A stretch of DNA of 64,000 nucleotides. Origin: an uncultured Massilia sp. Its GTDB lineage: Bacteria; Pseudomonadota; Gammaproteobacteria; Burkholderiales; Burkholderiaceae. The translations under genes were made by a program, and so were the position numbers. The stretch lies in the NCBI GenBank assembly GCA_946481275.1, contig CAMLMV010000003.1:1-64000 (forward strand). The letters run 5' to 3'. Of this stretch, positions 8,610 to 17,711 are shown piece by piece; position 1 is the stretch's first letter, and each line of letters opens with the position of its first letter. The notes beneath the pieces were generated by a model. The model had not been told where the DNA came from. It saw nothing but the letters and a program-made list of their open reading frames with translations, and did not search any database.

Positions 8610-9136
8610 GATTTGATTTTTTGGGATTGCGAAGCAAATTCAGGTATTCGGCTTCGCTCATTATTGGGTGCTTTTCTGCTGCCGCGTCTCTGCAGGCGTG
8701 CGGTGACGAGGGTACCGCGGTGAGCCTGACCGCGTACAATCATGCGCGAACTCATGATATCGACTATTTTAGCGTCAACGGGCCAGGTGGCGTAGGTCTA
8801 AAGCATGGCAGTTCGAGTGGGGAGACGTGTTGCATTGTCATCCCGAATAAATGGCGCCCGGGCCTGAAGACTTCGGTAACGTGGCGTTATATTTCACCAA
8901 ACGATAATGGGGCTGATGTAATGCCGGTATTAACTCGACAGGTGGAGTTACCGAAATATCCTCATCCTGATGCCATTCAGGTGCACTTCTATGAAAACGA
9001 CAAGGTGAAGATTGTGGTGTCAAAGTGTTCGCCCGAACACCCGTTCTATCCTCTTTCTCTCGAAGACCTCCTTCCATGGAAGCCTGTATCATCGAAGAGC
9101 GAATATCGCAAGAGCGGAGGCCCGATTGACTGTTGA
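8606..9136 (+). CDS. DUF3304 lipoprotein, candidate Tle1 immunity
   Basis: A 176-residue secreted protein with a hydrophobic N-terminus and the lipobox-like SLQAC, which would lipidate Cys32. The mature part matches DUF3304: an early AYNHARTHDIDYFSVNG and a central TCCIVIPNKWRPG. Proteins of this type are typically found beside Tle1 phospholipases, and known Tle1 immunity proteins are periplasmic lipoproteins, so an immunity role is a reasonable inference. It is translationally coupled at both ends: its ATG overlaps the adaptor stop and its last codons overlap the lipase start. The -2 residue of the lipobox is Gln, which is less usual, so lipidation is likely but not certain. Confidence 0.75.
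   Translation: MRFDFLGLRSKFRYSASLIIGCFSAAASLQACGDEGTAVSLTAYNHARTHDIDYFSVNGPGGVGLKHGSSSGETCCIVIPNKWRPGLKTSVTWRYISPNDNGADVMPVLTRQVELPKYPHPDAIQVHFYENDKVKIVVSKCSPEHPFYPLSLEDLLPWKPVSSKSEYRKSGGPIDC
9116..9120 (+). promoter_or_regulatory. Ribosome binding site that sets the Tle1 start
   Basis: GGAGG ends 5 bp before the TTG at 9126. No ATG in the lipase frame has a comparable site: the only upstream ATG, at 9012, lies deep inside the DUF3304 gene. This fixes an 11-bp overlap between the two genes. Confidence 0.7.
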
Positions 9137-11126
9137 AGTTCAGTTCGCGCACAATCCCGAAATTAATAATACCCGATCGCTTGTTCGGCCGTTATCTCCT
9201 CGCGAAATCATGCAGCAAGCTAAGGCGGTCTCTGCACAGTTTTCTGAGAAGTCAGTGTTAAAATGTTGTGGTCAGATTTTTGTTGGACTTTTCTTCGATG
9301 GAACGGGTAATAATGAAGAAATTGATTATACATCCGTATCGGGAGCGCCGGAAAAGTATAAACATAGTAACGTTGTAAGGCTTTTCCACGCGTTCAAGAC
9401 CAAAGAGCCAGGCTCTACTACTGGTTATTATCCGTTCTATATTCCTGGTGTAGGAACTCCCTTCCCTAAAATTGATGACACCGGTGGAATTTTAGGAACT
9501 GCGGCATCTTGGAATGGGGAACCTCGACTGATTTGGGGACTTACGAGAGTCTTTAATGCGGTTAGTCTTTATCTGACGCAAAGTCAGTTGATATCGGACT
9601 CCGAGGCCCGCAACATGGCTAACGCATTGGGTGGGCTCGGTTCTTTAGAGGCGCAAAGAAACTTTGTGTTTGGCCGCACATGGATGGGCCGGTTGACTGA
9701 GTTGATCAAAAAACAGCCGAAAAATCGTCCTTCCATTGAACAGATCAACCTTTCGGTTTTCGGATTCTCTCGAGGAGCCGCTGAAGCCCGAGCATTCGTG
9801 AACTGGCTATATAAGATTTGTGTGCAGGGCTCCGAAGGCTATACTTTTGCAGGCATCCCGATAAGGGTGCAGTTTTTGGGGATATTTGATACCGTGGCGT
9901 CCGTTGGCATTGCTGGGGGATTTTCTTCAGGAATCCTGGGAGTTGAGGGGCACCAGTCCTGGGCAAATAAGAACATGCAGGTTCACCCGGGGGTCGAAAG
10001 CTGTCTACATATCGTTGCAGCGCATGAGGTTCGCGCGACATTTCCACTTGACTCGGTACGAATTGACGAAAAATACCCTCCGAACGTTAAGGAATATGTT
10101 TATCCAGGAGCTCACTCGGACGTTGGCGGCGGCTACGATCGCCAGTCGCAAGGCAAAACAGATGCGCTCGCGAGAATACCCGGTTTTGAAATGTACTGTG
10201 CGGCCCGCGCGGCAGGTGTTCCGTTATTATCTCTCGACAATATGCTAAGGCCGGTGAAAGAATGCTTAGTGCCGACCGACGAAGCCTTGGAGGCATTCAA
10301 GAAATATATGCAGGCAGCGCAGATTCCCCCGGGGCCGGTAGAGGAAATGATGCGCGCGCATATGACCAAATACTTTTCCTATAGATATCAAGGGATAGCA
10401 AATGTAACTGGACAATCGGGAGCGCAAGAATATTTTTTCCGCGACTTCTTCAGAAAGGCAACCCAGGACCGCGAGTATTTAATGGATACACAGCAATATT
10501 TTATTGCCATTATTGGCGCACTCGTCGAAAAGCTTGAGTATCGAATGAGCCACGACGCGTTCACATATAGCCTTCGGCATGATGAGTTCGGTGAAAGTTA
10601 CGTAAAACAGCCTTTTCAAGAGCTTGATTTCAAGGCGCTTAATCAAATCTTGAGCGCAGGTCGGCTTCTGAGTAGGCGTATTCATGCGCTGCTTGATGCT
10701 ACGGACGGTAAAGCCAGTGAAAACGCAGCCGCGCGTTTGCACCAGACGTTGGAGAAATGGTATAAATGGCTTGCCGACAATAATTTGCCCAGACTTGTCG
10801 ATTCAAGCGCTCCGGAACGCGATGCTTTAACTGTGGTATCAACTATAGCGAAGGCGCCGCAATCCCAGGAAATACAGAAGTTTTTTGATAACTGGGTGCA
10901 CGATTCGATGGCTGGGTTGGCGAAAGATCGAGTGAACGAGTTCTTGCTTAATGGGATCGGTCTGTTCAAATTTCGTCGTGTTTATTTCGGTAATCGTTCC
11001 GATGAAATGATCCACCGACGCGTGATCGAAGCTAATGAACGTGAGATAGCAACGTCCCGATGGAAGCAAAAACAACGGAAACAATGGGACTTGGAGGCAG
11101 CCGAGTTCAGACGAGTGTCGCCATAA
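9126..11126 (+). CDS. Tle1-type T6SS phospholipase effector (DUF2235)
   Basis: Antibacterial lipase delivered by the T6SS. Starting at the TTG at 9126 gives 666 residues and no signal peptide, as expected for a T6SS substrate. The DUF2235 alpha/beta-hydrolase begins with GLFFDGTGNN (about residue 54). The nucleophile is Ser215 in GFSRG, the acid is probably Asp255 in FDTVAS, and the catalytic His330 lies in GAHSDVGGGYD. These are the GxSxG and PGxHxDVGGGY hallmarks of the Tle1 family. The C-terminal 300 residues are helical and may dock on VgrG or membranes. Expected activity is phospholipase A on periplasmic-side membranes of target cells. It is strongly AT-rich compared with vgrG, pointing to acquisition with the adaptor. 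Confidence 0.88.
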   Translation: MTVEVQFAHNPEINNTRSLVRPLSPREIMQQAKAVSAQFSEKSVLKCCGQIFVGLFFDGTGNNEEIDYTSVSGAPEKYKHSNVVRLFHAFKTKEPGSTTGYYPFYIPGVGTPFPKIDDTGGILGTAASWNGEPRLIWGLTRVFNAVSLYLTQSQLISDSEARNMANALGGLGSLEAQRNFVFGRTWMGRLTELIKKQPKNRPSIEQINLSVFGFSRGAAEARAFVNWLYKICVQGSEGYTFAGIPIRVQFLGIFDTVASVGIAGGFSSGILGVEGHQSWANKNMQVHPGVESCLHIVAAHEVRATFPLDSVRIDEKYPPNVKEYVYPGAHSDVGGGYDRQSQGKTDALARIPGFEMYCAARAAGVPLLSLDNMLRPVKECLVPTDEALEAFKKYMQAAQIPPGPVEEMMRAHMTKYFSYRYQGIANVTGQSGAQEYFFRDFFRKATQDREYLMDTQQYFIAIIGALVEKLEYRMSHDAFTYSLRHDEFGESYVKQPFQELDFKALNQILSAGRLLSRRIHALLDATDGKASENAAARLHQTLEKWYKWLADNNLPRLVDSSAPERDALTVVSTIAKAPQSQEIQKFFDNWVHDSMAGLAKDRVNEFLLNGIGLFKFRRVYFGNRSDEMIHRRVIEANEREIATSRWKQKQRKQWDLEAAEFRRVSP

Positions 11127-11984
11127 CGTGGAGGTTTACGTAGAGAGCGGAGATCTCGCCACAATGGCTCCGATCCGGATCTTTTTTTCGACGGACATCA
11201 TTGCTGACACGAGCCCCGGTTCTCGCCAGTGCGCGGCCGTCGTCGATGGACCTTGTCTGGCTGAGGAGACATTAAGCTCAAGCATGTGATATTCCTGTCT
11301 GCCACCACCGTGGTAGCCCACGCCGGATGGGCTAACGACGCGCCGACCGTCTGGGACAGTCGCCGGCCGGACAGTGGATCCGCAACTATAAAGCACCGAA
11401 GCGCACGGCGGACTATTCGATAGCGGTACAAAGGGGCTAGCAGGGCGACGTACGTAACAATCGTTACCTGTGGGTATGGGGGCCGAGGCCGGCAAAAAAT
11501 CCTTCGCGACAACTCGTCCGCATCGGTCTTGACAAGACCGGGGGGGGGGGCAATTCTGTCCATGCCGTTTTCGGAGGTTCATGATCTCGGGTTGGTGGAG
11601 AACGGGGCGTTGCAGGAGAGCGTGACGTCAACGTTGGCCGCGGTGACCGACGACGCGGGCGCATATTGTATGGAACATGTCTAGCTGTTCGATCGGCGCA
11701 GGGGCACATATGGAAAGATGCCGTCCTGTTGTCGGGTCAGGGGTAGCATGCTAAACCTCGAGCGAAAGAAAAGTCTCTAAAGAACATACAAAGTTTCATT
11801 GTCGCGTTGCCATTATCTTGGACAGAAGAAGAAAATAATCTCTCGGGAATGAATCCTACAATTTTCGCAAAGACAGATGCGGACATCGTTCCTCAGCAGA
11901 CAGTCGCAAGTACGACTCCATCGGCGGAAGCTGAAGTACACGGTTAACTGCTCGATATATGTAGAGTTTTTCGGAATTGCACAG
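11127..11984. other. Gene-poor 0.86-kb stretch inside the T6SS cargo
   Basis: I see no supportable gene. A G10 tract lies near 11541-11550. After it, a plus-strand frame of about 40 codons ends at the TAG at 11681 (MPFSEVHDLGLVENGALQES onward, ending CMEHV); it reads like the tail of a real protein but has no upstream continuation across the G-tract, so it may be a decayed fragment. The remainder has stops in all frames. Mixed base composition and lack of coding suggest a recombination scar between effector cassettes. Confidence 0.4.
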
Positions 11985-12372
11985 ATGTTTCGCGATGACT
12001 TCTTATTCCCTGAATTAAGAGTTATTTCCCGCCTTGTGGCTGCGTTGCTATTATTGGGGTGTTCTAATTATTCACACGCCGCGAAACAGCTTCAAGGCTT
12101 TAAATGAGGGGCGACGACTCGGTTATCCCGCGCGCTCGAAGAAGGACAATAGCCGTGACTTCACCAAGCCGCCAGTTCTGCAACCTGCATATATGCAAAA
12201 CGGGGAGCATAACGTTAAAAAAGCAATTGAGTATCTGCGTGCGGCAATAAGAGGATTTTGGGTAGAGATGCCGTTGGAATGGGGCAGTGGACAGGGAACA
12301 TCTCCAGATGCGCCAGTTAAACTTCCAGAAATGATCGCCACGAATCAAGACGATAATTTGGAGGTTGTATGA
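11985..12372 (+). pseudogene. Frame-broken lipoprotein gene, candidate immunity remnant
   Basis: The first 40 codons from the ATG at 11985 give a classical lipoprotein signal peptide with lipobox LLGC (Cys26), then stop at 12107. The next frame (+1) is open through the same point and continues with protein-like sequence (RDFTKPPVLQPAYMQNG, then VKKAIEYLRAAIRGFWVEM) to a TGA at 12372, which overlaps the start of the following gene as ATGA. Joining the two frames would give one lipoprotein of about 130 residues. Either a one-base frameshift has inactivated it, or there is programmed slippage or a sequencing error near 12060-12107. Position after a Tle1 gene fits an immunity lipoprotein. Confidence 0.5.
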
Positions 12373-12713
12373 GTTTTGACGGCTACTGGGGCGTCATGCG
12401 TGCAGTTTTTCTTGAGAATTTTCCAATCACAAGCGCCATCTGTTTGCTTGCGCTGGCGGTGCTCATCAATCAGAGATTCTTTCGTCCTATTTTGCCACGT
12501 GCATTAGCGCTGGCATGTTGGTCGTTTTTGGTGGTTGCAGCAGGTATTGACGTGACGGCACTGGTTTGGACGTACGTTGAATATAACGAAGGAACCACTC
12601 GGTTGGCGCTTGTTCCATATGTCCTATGCACCAGTCCGCTCATACTTTGCGGACTGCTTGCCATTCCGCTATTCCCAGTCTTCAAGAAAAGGCCGATTCG
12701 GAAATCGTCTTAA
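12369..12713 (+). CDS. Small three-helix membrane protein
   Basis: A 114-residue integral membrane protein with hydrophobic segments at about 15-35, 43-67 and 80-103 and a basic C-terminus (KKRPIRKSS). I do not recognise a family. Its ATG overlaps the stop of the preceding frame (ATGA), the same coupling used throughout the vgrG operon, so it belongs to the effector cargo. A role as accessory immunity or as an anchor for the upstream lipoprotein is possible but unproven. Confidence 0.55.
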   Translation: MSFDGYWGVMRAVFLENFPITSAICLLALAVLINQRFFRPILPRALALACWSFLVVAAGIDVTALVWTYVEYNEGTTRLALVPYVLCTSPLILCGLLAIPLFPVFKKRPIRKSS

Positions 12714-13117
12714 ACAGGTAATCGCTAGCACGACCGGGTTGGCTGAAACTGAAGCGAGGGATTAGTCGCTCCTCATAATCAAAGATGTCTTGGGATTGTA
12801 CACGTGTCTGTTACCGAATTTTTCGCCGCTAAAGTGAGAAGCGTTTGTTGCCTAGTAGTCGCGTGACCATCGTTGAAGGCGTTCGCGATGTGCTTCATGC
12901 AGCGCGGTGGTAGGGCGAGCACTCAGAAATTATGACGGCCCGGCTGAGCTCTTTCTTCATTTCTTCCCGGAAGAAAGGTGTATGTTGTGGTGAAAACGTG
13001 GGTTGATGCAAGTCCAAATCACCCGACCGCCCCGCCTCCAGGTACGAAGATGTACGGTTCCGAATAGGTTAAGTCAGGCGATGATGCGGATGTATTGAGT
13101 TGCCGCGTTGGCAGTCG
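12714..13117. other. Intergenic boundary of the T6SS cargo
   Basis: About 400 bp with no gene that I can support. A perfect 7-bp palindrome around one base (TTCTTCCCGGAAGAA) lies at 12961-12975, nested in a longer CTTTCTTC/GAAGAAAG repeat at 12951-12977. No T-run follows, so it is a weak terminator at best. Base composition returns to the high-GC norm to its right. Confidence 0.4.
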
Positions 13118-14329
13118 TCATGGTGCAGTTTCGCTACAGTCTTCTTCAGGACGCCCACCCAGCACTTTGTGCTCGATGCGTCCATTTGCAAAGTACGGGA
13201 TTACCGGACAATAACGGTGGCCTGACCGTGTGTCGATCTGTTTCCACGCTAGGCTCTCCTTGCGCACGACCTTGAGTTCCCCCGCTGCGTCACGTTTCCA
13301 TATCGCGATGTCGAGCGATGCAGTGGACAATGCCTGCGACTCGCAGCCGCTGAAGTCATCGAACGTCAACGTCAGGCGGTCGCCGACCTGTTCCACCCGA
13401 TCGGGAAATTCGATACGCCCATCCCGATACTCGGGAATCGTGTAGCAATACAGGATCTTGTGGCCGACGAGCACCGGCAATTGAACGCTCGACGCAGTGG
13501 CGACTTCCTTGAGCTGCTTGCCATCCCAACGATACGTCGTCACGCCATGTTCGCAGCACCCGTTACGCCATTGCGAAACAATGGTTTTGAACTTCTTGTC
13601 GAACTCGGGCGAGGTAATCCCCTGCAGCGTTTCCGGCGCATCGACGAAGCGCTGCGTGCGTGGATCGAACAGCCAGGTCTGCTGCGGAATATTCGGTCCA
13701 GCCGGTAAGCTGAGCGCAATCGTCAGATCGGCAAATCCATCGAAATTCGCGTCGACGAGCGACGGAATGAAGACGCGGCCCGGACCCTGGGAATCGGTCG
13801 GCAGTTCCTGCGCGAGCCGTCCGTTTCGATAAATCCTGATGGCCGATACGTAAGGCGCTTCGTCGCTGTTATCCGTTTCTTTCGGCATCGCGTCGGCAAC
13901 GAGGTGAAGCTCGAACGGCACCGGCTGCGTATCGCGCAGGTGCACCGGAAACGTTTTCCTGCCATCGGGCGATGTCCAGTTCCCCGAGGCGTTGTCTCCG
14001 TCCAGGTTAATGGCCCAGCGGCCGGTCGCAATATTCTTCGCAGACTGCGAATCGCGCTCGGTCAGCTTGAGCGTGTCGGTTTTCACCGTGCCGGTCAGTT
14101 GAAGCCGTTGTCGGGTCTTCTCGGAGCACGGCTCATAGCAATACCAGCCCGACACATTCGCGGCGACGCGGGTCAGCGTCACGTTGATCGGCTTCGTGCC
14201 GAGCGTGCCGGACAGCACACGTTCCCAGACAGGAAATTCAACGCGAGGCTGCTTCGCCTCCTGGTCAACAGACTGTCCATGAGCGGACAGCAACGAACAA
14301 GCCATGACGAATACAAAGATGTTGCGCAT
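13118..14329 (-). CDS. XAC2610-like secreted protein with calcium-type loop
   Basis: A 403-residue protein with signal peptide (MRNIFVFVMACSLLSAHGQS). The central part resembles the XAC2610 family: SLVDANFDGFADLTIAL is an acidic DxNxDG loop typical of VCBS-like or calcium-binding repeats, followed by WLFDPRTQRF and TSPEFDKKFKT. XAC2610 itself is a periplasmic lysozyme inhibitor in Xanthomonas, so inhibition of an envelope hydrolase is a possible role here, without direct evidence. Several cysteines (CYEPC, NGCCEHG) suggest disulphides. It stands alone, divergent from the acyl-CoA dehydrogenase-like gene. Confidence 0.65.
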   Translation of the reverse strand: MRNIFVFVMACSLLSAHGQSVDQEAKQPRVEFPVWERVLSGTLGTKPINVTLTRVAANVSGWYCYEPCSEKTRQRLQLTGTVKTDTLKLTERDSQSAKNIATGRWAINLDGDNASGNWTSPDGRKTFPVHLRDTQPVPFELHLVADAMPKETDNSDEAPYVSAIRIYRNGRLAQELPTDSQGPGRVFIPSLVDANFDGFADLTIALSLPAGPNIPQQTWLFDPRTQRFVDAPETLQGITSPEFDKKFKTIVSQWRNGCCEHGVTTYRWDGKQLKEVATASSVQLPVLVGHKILYCYTIPEYRDGRIEFPDRVEQVGDRLTLTFDDFSGCESQALSTASLDIAIWKRDAAGELKVVRKESLAWKQIDTRSGHRYCPVIPYFANGRIEHKVLGGRPEEDCSETAP

Positions 14330-14456
14330 TTTGCTAGCTGTGATTGATCCGGCCGAAGTCTACATGGAAACCCGAAACAGCAAAATCGCTATTTATTTGT
14401 ATGGATCTTGATTTCGCCTAGCATCGCTACAACGCTTTTTCACACAGGACGAATCG

Positions 14457-15518
14457 ATGGTACGAATGGATGAATCGCTGGTCGCATGGCTCGACGGGCA
14501 CGCGGACAACCTGGACGCGGACACGCTGCATGCGGATGCGCTGCCGGCCCGTCTGGCCCAGGCCGGCCTGTTCGCGGTGGGGGGGCCTGAAAGCGAGGGC
14601 GGGGACGGACGCGCCTTGAGTGCGGCCGTCGATGTCGTCGCGGGACTCGCCGAACACTCGCTCAGCGCCGCCTTCGTGTACTGGGCGCAGCGCGCCGTCA
14701 TCGCCTGCCTGCTGGCGAGCCCGAACCGGGACCTCGTGCATCGGCTCGTGCCGGACTTGTTGCGCGGCCGGCTGGCCGGTGCGCCCGGGTTGTCGAATGC
14801 GATGAAATTCCTGGGCGGCCTGGATCGGTTACGCATCTCGGGCGTTGCCGGCCCGGACGGCGTGCGCCTGAACGGTACGGTGGCCTGGGCGACGAATTTG
14901 CGCAGGCAGGGATTCGTCGCCGCGATCGCCGTCGGCGACGAACACGGCGACAATCCGTCCGTGTACGCGCTGCCTTACGACGTGCGTGGCGTGACGCGCG
15001 AACCCGATCTCGATCTGCTGGCGCTGCGCGGCACCAACACGGCCGCCCTAAGGCTGGACGACGTCGCGCTCGATGCGTCATGGCAGATCCACCCGCAGGC
15101 GCGGGTATTCCTGCCCTCGATCCGTCCCGCTTTCGTCGGTTTGCAATGCGGTCTCGGGATCGGGCTTGCGCGCGCATCGCTGCGAGCGGCGCGCGCGGCC
15201 CTCGACGGCAGGCCGTCGATCCTGTCGGGCCAAATCGATGCACTCGATGCGCACATCGCCGCCTGCCGGCAAACACTGTGCGCCGGCCTAGATGACGGCA
15301 GCCTGCGCGAACGGCCGCGCGATCTGCTGACGCTGCGCCTGCGGATGGTCGACATGGCGGCGGCTGCCGTCGCGCTGGAATTGCAGGCGTTGGGGGGACG
15401 TGCCTTGCTGCGCGCGGAAGACGGCGGTCATGCCCGCCGTGCGCGCGAAGCGGCGTTCCTCGCGGTCGTCACGCCGACGGTTGCGCAGCTCAAGGGCGAT
15501 CTCGCCAGGCCGGCCTAG
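14457..15518 (+). CDS. Acyl-CoA dehydrogenase family protein
   Basis: A 353-residue flavoprotein of the acyl-CoA dehydrogenase fold. Visible parts are the helical N-terminal domain (about 1-110), the beta-domain (LSNAMKFLGGLDRLRI, then VRLNGTVAWATNLRRQGFVA) and a C-terminal helical bundle. It is short for the family (usually about 380-400), mainly in the C-terminal domain, and no clear catalytic glutamate is obvious, so substrate and activity are uncertain. It could belong to the group that includes SfnB/DszC-like flavin monooxygenases. Start is the ATG at 14457 with AGGA 7 bp upstream. There are no functional neighbours. Confidence 0.65.
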   Translation: MVRMDESLVAWLDGHADNLDADTLHADALPARLAQAGLFAVGGPESEGGDGRALSAAVDVVAGLAEHSLSAAFVYWAQRAVIACLLASPNRDLVHRLVPDLLRGRLAGAPGLSNAMKFLGGLDRLRISGVAGPDGVRLNGTVAWATNLRRQGFVAAIAVGDEHGDNPSVYALPYDVRGVTREPDLDLLALRGTNTAALRLDDVALDASWQIHPQARVFLPSIRPAFVGLQCGLGIGLARASLRAARAALDGRPSILSGQIDALDAHIAACRQTLCAGLDDGSLRERPRDLLTLRLRMVDMAAAAVALELQALGGRALLRAEDGGHARRAREAAFLAVVTPTVAQLKGDLARPA

Positions 15519-15653
15519 GACCGTCACATTTCACTCCATCCACCAATGTTGTCTATACGAAATTATTTTCTTGCCAGAATGAGTAAATACCAGATAACAT
15601 TTGCCTTAAGTCAACCTTAACGAGCCGGCCGACGGCTTCCGCGTGGAGTGAAG

Positions 15654-17258
15654 ATGCTGAGCCGCTTGCCCGTGATGTGGAAAGTCCTGTTGGCCCCGGC
15701 CATCGCGATGCTGTGCATGGCGGCTTACCTGACCTTCACGGCCATCGTCTTCAAGCAGAACAACGTGCGCCTGGCTGACGTGCGCGACGTGCAGTACCCG
15801 GTGCTCGATGCGATGACGGAGAATACGGGCGCCCTGGACAAGATCATCGACGTGCTCAATTCGGCCGCCGCCGCGGGCGAACCCGAGCAGATCGCCGCCG
15901 CCGACACGCTCGCCGCGAAAGTGGCCGATAACTACCGCCGCCTGCGCACGCTCGATACGGCACACGCGGCCGACCTGGGCCGGCTGGCGACCGAGTTCGA
16001 TGCCTACTACAAGACGGCCCGCGCGATTTCCGACGCGATGGCGAGCCACAACGGCATGCCGGCCAGGGACAGGCTGGAGGCGATGGCCGCGGCGCTGGCG
16101 ACCTATCGCAAGGACGTGGCGGCGTTCCGTACGGCCGCGCGCGACCGCTTCACCGGCACCGTGGCCGCGGCGACCGACGCGTCGAACCGGGCCGTGCTCG
16201 GCGGCGCCGTCACCGGTGCGCTGGGCCTCGTCGTCACGCTGGCGTTCGCGCTGCTCGTGGCGCGCATGCTGGTGCGCCAGCTGAACGAGGCGGTGCGGGT
16301 CGCGGAGACCGTCGCCGCGGGCGACCTGACCAGCATGATCTCCGTGGATGCCCAGGACGAGACGGGCAAGCTGCTGCAGGCGCTGCGGCACATGAACGGC
16401 AGCCTGGTGCGGATCGTCAGCGAAGCGCGCAACGCCACCGACAGCATCTCGGCCACCTCGGTCCAGATCGCACAGGGCAATGGCGACCTGGCCGGGCGCA
16501 CGGAACACCAGGCGCAGGCCCTCGTGCAGACGTCGTCGTCGATGGGTGCGCTCACCGGCACCGCGAAGGAAAACGCCGCGAATGCCGCGCAGGCCAACGA
16601 ACTGGCCGGATTCGCCGCCAATGTCGCCACGCAGGGCGGTGCCGTCGTCGGGCAGGTGATCGCCACGATGGAGGCGATCCATGCGTCGTCGCGCGAAATT
16701 GCGGACATCGTCGGCGTCATCGAGGGCATTGCGTTCCAGACCAACCTGCTCGCGCTGAATGCGGCCGTCGAAGCGGCGCGCGCCGGCGAACACGGGCGCG
16801 GCTTCGCGGTCGTCGCGAACGAAGTGCGCAGCCTGGCGCAGCGTTCGGCCGCCGCGGCCAAGGACATCACGGCCCTGATCGGGCGCTCGGTCACGCAGGT
16901 CGAACTGGGAACGAACCTGGCAGACCAGACCGGCCGCACGATGGACGAGATCGTGACCAGTGTCCGCCGCGTCACCGACATCATGGCCGCGATCGCAGAG
17001 GCGAGCAACGCGCAGACCGCCGGCATCGAGCATATCAACGATGCCATCGCCCAGATGGACGAGGACACCCAAAGCAACGCTGGTCTCGTCGACGAGACCG
17101 CGGGCCTGGCCGCCGCCCTGCGCGAGCAGGCCGCCAGCCTGGCCGCCGTCGTCAGCGTGTTTACGCTGGCGCGCCAGGATGGCTTGCCGCAGCAGGTCGC
17201 GCGCGACATGCTCGCGCTGCCGGCATCGAACAGTCCCGTCGCGCGGCGTCGCGCCTGA
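15654..17258 (+). CDS. Methyl-accepting chemotaxis protein
   Basis: Inner-membrane chemoreceptor. TM1 spans about residues 10-29, a periplasmic four-helix-type sensor about 30-185, TM2 about 188-210 and HAMP about 210-262. The signalling domain has the conserved tip [20 protein letters not shown]. The ATG at 15654 is favoured over the GTG at 15648 because GGAG at 15645-15648 then sits 5 bp upstream of it. The PstS-like gene follows after 30 bp and a porin gene 12 bp after that, on the same strand, so ligand capture and chemotaxis may be linked. No CheR-binding pentapeptide ends the protein. Confidence 0.9.
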   Translation: MLSRLPVMWKVLLAPAIAMLCMAAYLTFTAIVFKQNNVRLADVRDVQYPVLDAMTENTGALDKIIDVLNSAAAAGEPEQIAAADTLAAKVADNYRRLRTLDTAHAADLGRLATEFDAYYKTARAISDAMASHNGMPARDRLEAMAAALATYRKDVAAFRTAARDRFTGTVAAATDASNRAVLGGAVTGALGLVVTLAFALLVARMLVRQLNEAVRVAETVAAGDLTSMISVDAQDETGKLLQALRHMNGSLVRIVSEARNATDSISATSVQIAQGNGDLAGRTEHQAQALVQTSSSMGALTGTAKENAANAAQANELAGFAANVATQGGAVVGQVIATMEAIHASSREIADIVGVIEGIAFQTNLLALNAAVEAARAGEHGRGFAVVANEVRSLAQRSAAAAKDITALIGRSVTQVELGTNLADQTGRTMDEIVTSVRRVTDIMAAIAEASNAQTAGIEHINDAIAQMDEDTQSNAGLVDETAGLAAALREQAASLAAVVSVFTLARQDGLPQQVARDMLALPASNSPVARRRA

Positions 17259-17288
17259 CCGCATCCTTTTCAACACCACACCATCATC

Positions 17289-17699
17289 ATGAAGAGAGTC
17301 CTTCCCGCTGCGGCATCCGCCGTGGCGTTCGCGGCGTGCGCCGTGGCGCCCGCGCACGCCGAGATCAGCATCATCGTGTCCGCCCACTCGTCGCTGGCGC
17401 CGCCCGTAACGCAGGTATGCCAGGCGTTCCTCGGCAAGATCAAGTCGCCGACCCCGATCAACCTCACGGAAAAGAACCCGTTGCGCGACGAGTTCTACGC
17501 CAGGGCCTGCAAGAAGGACCCGGTCCAGGTCCAGGCCATGTGGGGCAAGCTGATTTTCACGGGCACCGGCACGCCGCCGGCCGAGGTGGATTCGGGCGCG
17601 GCCATGCGCAAGGCCGTCGCGGCCGATCCGAACGCCGTCGGCTACATCGACAGGAAGGACGTTGACGCCACCGTCAAGGTCATCGCCACCGCCAACTAA
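17289..17699 (+). CDS. Small periplasmic PstS-like binding protein
   Basis: A 136-residue protein with signal peptide cleaved after about residue 24 (APAHA). It resembles the short phosphate ABC transporter substrate-binding proteins that cover only one lobe of PstS: ISIIVSAHSSLAP near the N-terminus, FLGKIKSPTPINL in the middle, and AVAADPNAVGYIDRKDV at the end, where full PstS proteins have their AIGY turn. At about 110 mature residues it cannot form a normal two-lobe clamp, and no permease genes are near. It lies between a chemoreceptor and a porin gene. Role in phosphate or oxyanion sensing is inference. Confidence 0.7.
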   Translation: MKRVLPAAASAVAFAACAVAPAHAEISIIVSAHSSLAPPVTQVCQAFLGKIKSPTPINLTEKNPLRDEFYARACKKDPVQVQAMWGKLIFTGTGTPPAEVDSGAAMRKAVAADPNAVGYIDRKDVDATVKVIATAN

Positions 17700-17711
17700 C
17701 CAGATAAAAGC

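Noticed and set aside
11136..11582. Minus-strand ORF of 148 codons after Tle1
   Set aside because: It crosses the G10 tract, lacks a ribosome binding site and has no protein-like pattern.
15648..15653. GTG start of the first chemoreceptor
   Set aside because: The GTG overlaps the GGAG that is ideally placed for the ATG at 15654.
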